Shown: in pieces, positions 5,964 to 6,836 of the stretch
How positions within the stretch are numbered: position 1 is the stretch's first letter
Layout of the letters: each line of letters starts with the position of its first letter
Assembly: GCA_937980285.1 (NCBI GenBank)
Contig: CALJQI010000361.1
Span: 1-6,836, forward strand
Source of the DNA: an uncultured Gammaproteobacteria bacterium
Lineage (GTDB): Bacteria; Pseudomonadota; Gammaproteobacteria; GCA-001735895
DNA length: 6,836 nucleotides
Reading direction: 5' to 3'
Notes under the pieces: model-generated
The model's input: the letters and a program-made list of their open reading frames with translations, nothing else
Told to the model about the DNA's origin: nothing
Databases searched by the model: none
Program-made: the position numbers and the translations under genes

Positions 5964-6836
5964 AGATTCGATCGGCCTGCGAGGGCCCGAGTACCCGATG
6001 GATATCGAGCGCGGCAAGATCCGCGATTTTGCGCGCGCGATGAACGCACCGCTGCCCGAGTATATCGATAGCGAACACCCCCCGGTGCCGGCTACTTTCC
6101 TGATTACCGCCGCCTATAGCTGGGGTTACTCGCTGGAACGCCCGCGTGGCACCGCCTTCGAAGGCATCGACCATGACCTGTCGGTGCCGCTGCACGCCGA
6201 GGAATCGTTCACCTTTCACCAGGCGCTGCCCAGGGCCGGCGAGCGCCTGAACTGCCGCGCGTCGCTGGAAAAGGTGTGGCGCAAGCGCGGCGGGCGCGGC
6301 GGCGATCTTACATTCCTGACGATGCTGACCGAATTCCGTGCACAGGATGGCGCGCTGGTGGCCGAGGAAAGATCGACCACGGTAACCACCGAAAACGCGC
6401 CCGACGCCGGCGACTGGAGCGTCGATATCCCCGACTACCGACCCGAGTATCCGGCGAATCTCGACGGCGGCAACCCGTTCGCAGATATCGAGCGCGTCGC
6501 CTGGGATGACCTCGAGGCCGGATCCAGTCCGGGAACTATCGAAACGGGGCCACTGCTGATCGGTGACATCGTCCGCTTTCAAAGCGTCGTCGGCGAAGAC
6601 AACCCGCTGCATTACGACCTCGTGTGGGCCAGGAAACAGGGCTATCCCAACGTTTTTGGCCTCGGTTCACACCAGGCCAGCATGCTGGCGGGCCTGGCGG
6701 CGCACTGGCTAGACCCCGGCGCCATTCGGTTTTTCAAGGCTCGATTTCGCAACCTATTCTGGCCGGGAGAATCGCTCGCCTACCGGGCACAAGTGGCGCG
6801 CAAGTATATCGATGTCGATTCGGGTCATCGCATCGC
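5953..6836 (+). CDS. MaoC-type double-hotdog acyl-CoA hydratase/dehydratase (3' end outside window)
   Basis: The frame stays open from the ATG at 5953 to the window edge (294 codons visible). Residues 1-145 match the FAS1-like/MaoC N-terminal hotdog (PF13452): ESFTFHQALPRAGERL, the KVWRKRGGRGGDLTFLTMLTEF strand region and the LVAEERSTTVTT strand. Residues about 180-294 match the MaoC hotdog (PF01575), with the hydratase signature VVGEDNPLHYD (212-222), then GYPNVFGLGSHQASML and FKARFRNLFWPGESL. Such proteins hydrate 2-enoyl-CoAs or dehydrate 3-hydroxyacyl-CoAs in fatty-acid, steroid or other acyl-CoA degradation. The position five before H220, normally the catalytic Asp, is E215 (see findings). 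It starts inside the ligase gene (11-bp overlap, strong Shine-Dalgarno), implying co-translation and a shared acyl-CoA pathway; the substrate is unknown. Confidence 0.88.
   Translation, partial: MPAEDSIGLRGPEYPMDIERGKIRDFARAMNAPLPEYIDSEHPPVPATFLITAAYSWGYSLERPRGTAFEGIDHDLSVPLHAEESFTFHQALPRAGERLNCRASLEKVWRKRGGRGGDLTFLTMLTEFRAQDGALVAEERSTTVTTENAPDAGDWSVDIPDYRPEYPANLDGGNPFADIERVAWDDLEAGSSPGTIETGPLLIGDIVRFQSVVGEDNPLHYDLVWARKQGYPNVFGLGSHQASMLAGLAAHWLDPGAIRFFKARFRNLFWPGESLAYRAQVARKYIDVDSGHRI

Noticed and set aside
5890..6612. Long open frame of 240 codons on the minus strand opposite the MaoC gene
   Set aside because: It is a shadow: the plus strand encodes a recognisable double-hotdog protein with a strong ribosome binding site, while the minus-strand translation shows no family features. 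High GC makes such antisense frames common.

Overview
The window is about 60% GC by eye and reads as an ordinary, densely coded stretch of a proteobacterial chromosome. A gammaproteobacterium is the best guess: the left edge carries the end of a CpdA-type cAMP phosphodiesterase, and a PF10115 (HlyU-family) small protein and a soluble single-haem cytochrome c follow. No transposase, phage gene, CRISPR array, tRNA or rRNA was recognised.

Layout. (1) 1-462, plus strand: the C-terminal part of the CpdA-type phosphodiesterase, cut by the window edge. (2) 456-1637, minus strand: a soluble protein with a NarL-type receiver domain at the N-terminus and a histidine kinase core at the C-terminus. It converges on cpdA with a 7-bp overlap of the two 3' ends. 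(3) 1718-2131, minus strand: a MerR-family regulator with C-terminal cysteines like those of metal sensors. (4) 2293-2709, plus strand: an exported monohaem cytochrome c, divergent from the merR gene. The 161-bp gap between them holds a perfect MerR-style operator (CCTGTAG-TTG-CTACAGG) set between -35 and -10 elements facing the cytochrome, and a separate perfect 22-bp GC palindrome. (5) 2759-3061, plus strand: a 100-aa HlyU-family protein. (6) 3090-3650, minus strand: an exported TPR protein, convergent with (5). (7) 3831-5963, plus strand: a fused alpha-beta ADP-forming acyl-CoA synthetase (acetate--CoA ligase family). (8) 5953 to the window end, plus strand: a MaoC-type double-hotdog acyl-CoA hydratase, overlapping (7) by 11 bp and led by a strong Shine-Dalgarno, so the two are translationally coupled and probably act in one acyl-CoA pathway.

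Two units stand out. The first is the metal-sensor/cytochrome pair, which looks like a small metal-responsive regulon; copper is a guess from memory of similar cytochromes in copper-resistance clusters and is not shown by the sequence. The second is the acyl-CoA ligase/hydratase operon, in which both enzymes carry substitutions at positions normally conserved in their families. I found no convincing undescribed system; the operator, the rearranged signalling protein and these substitutions are the points most worth checking.
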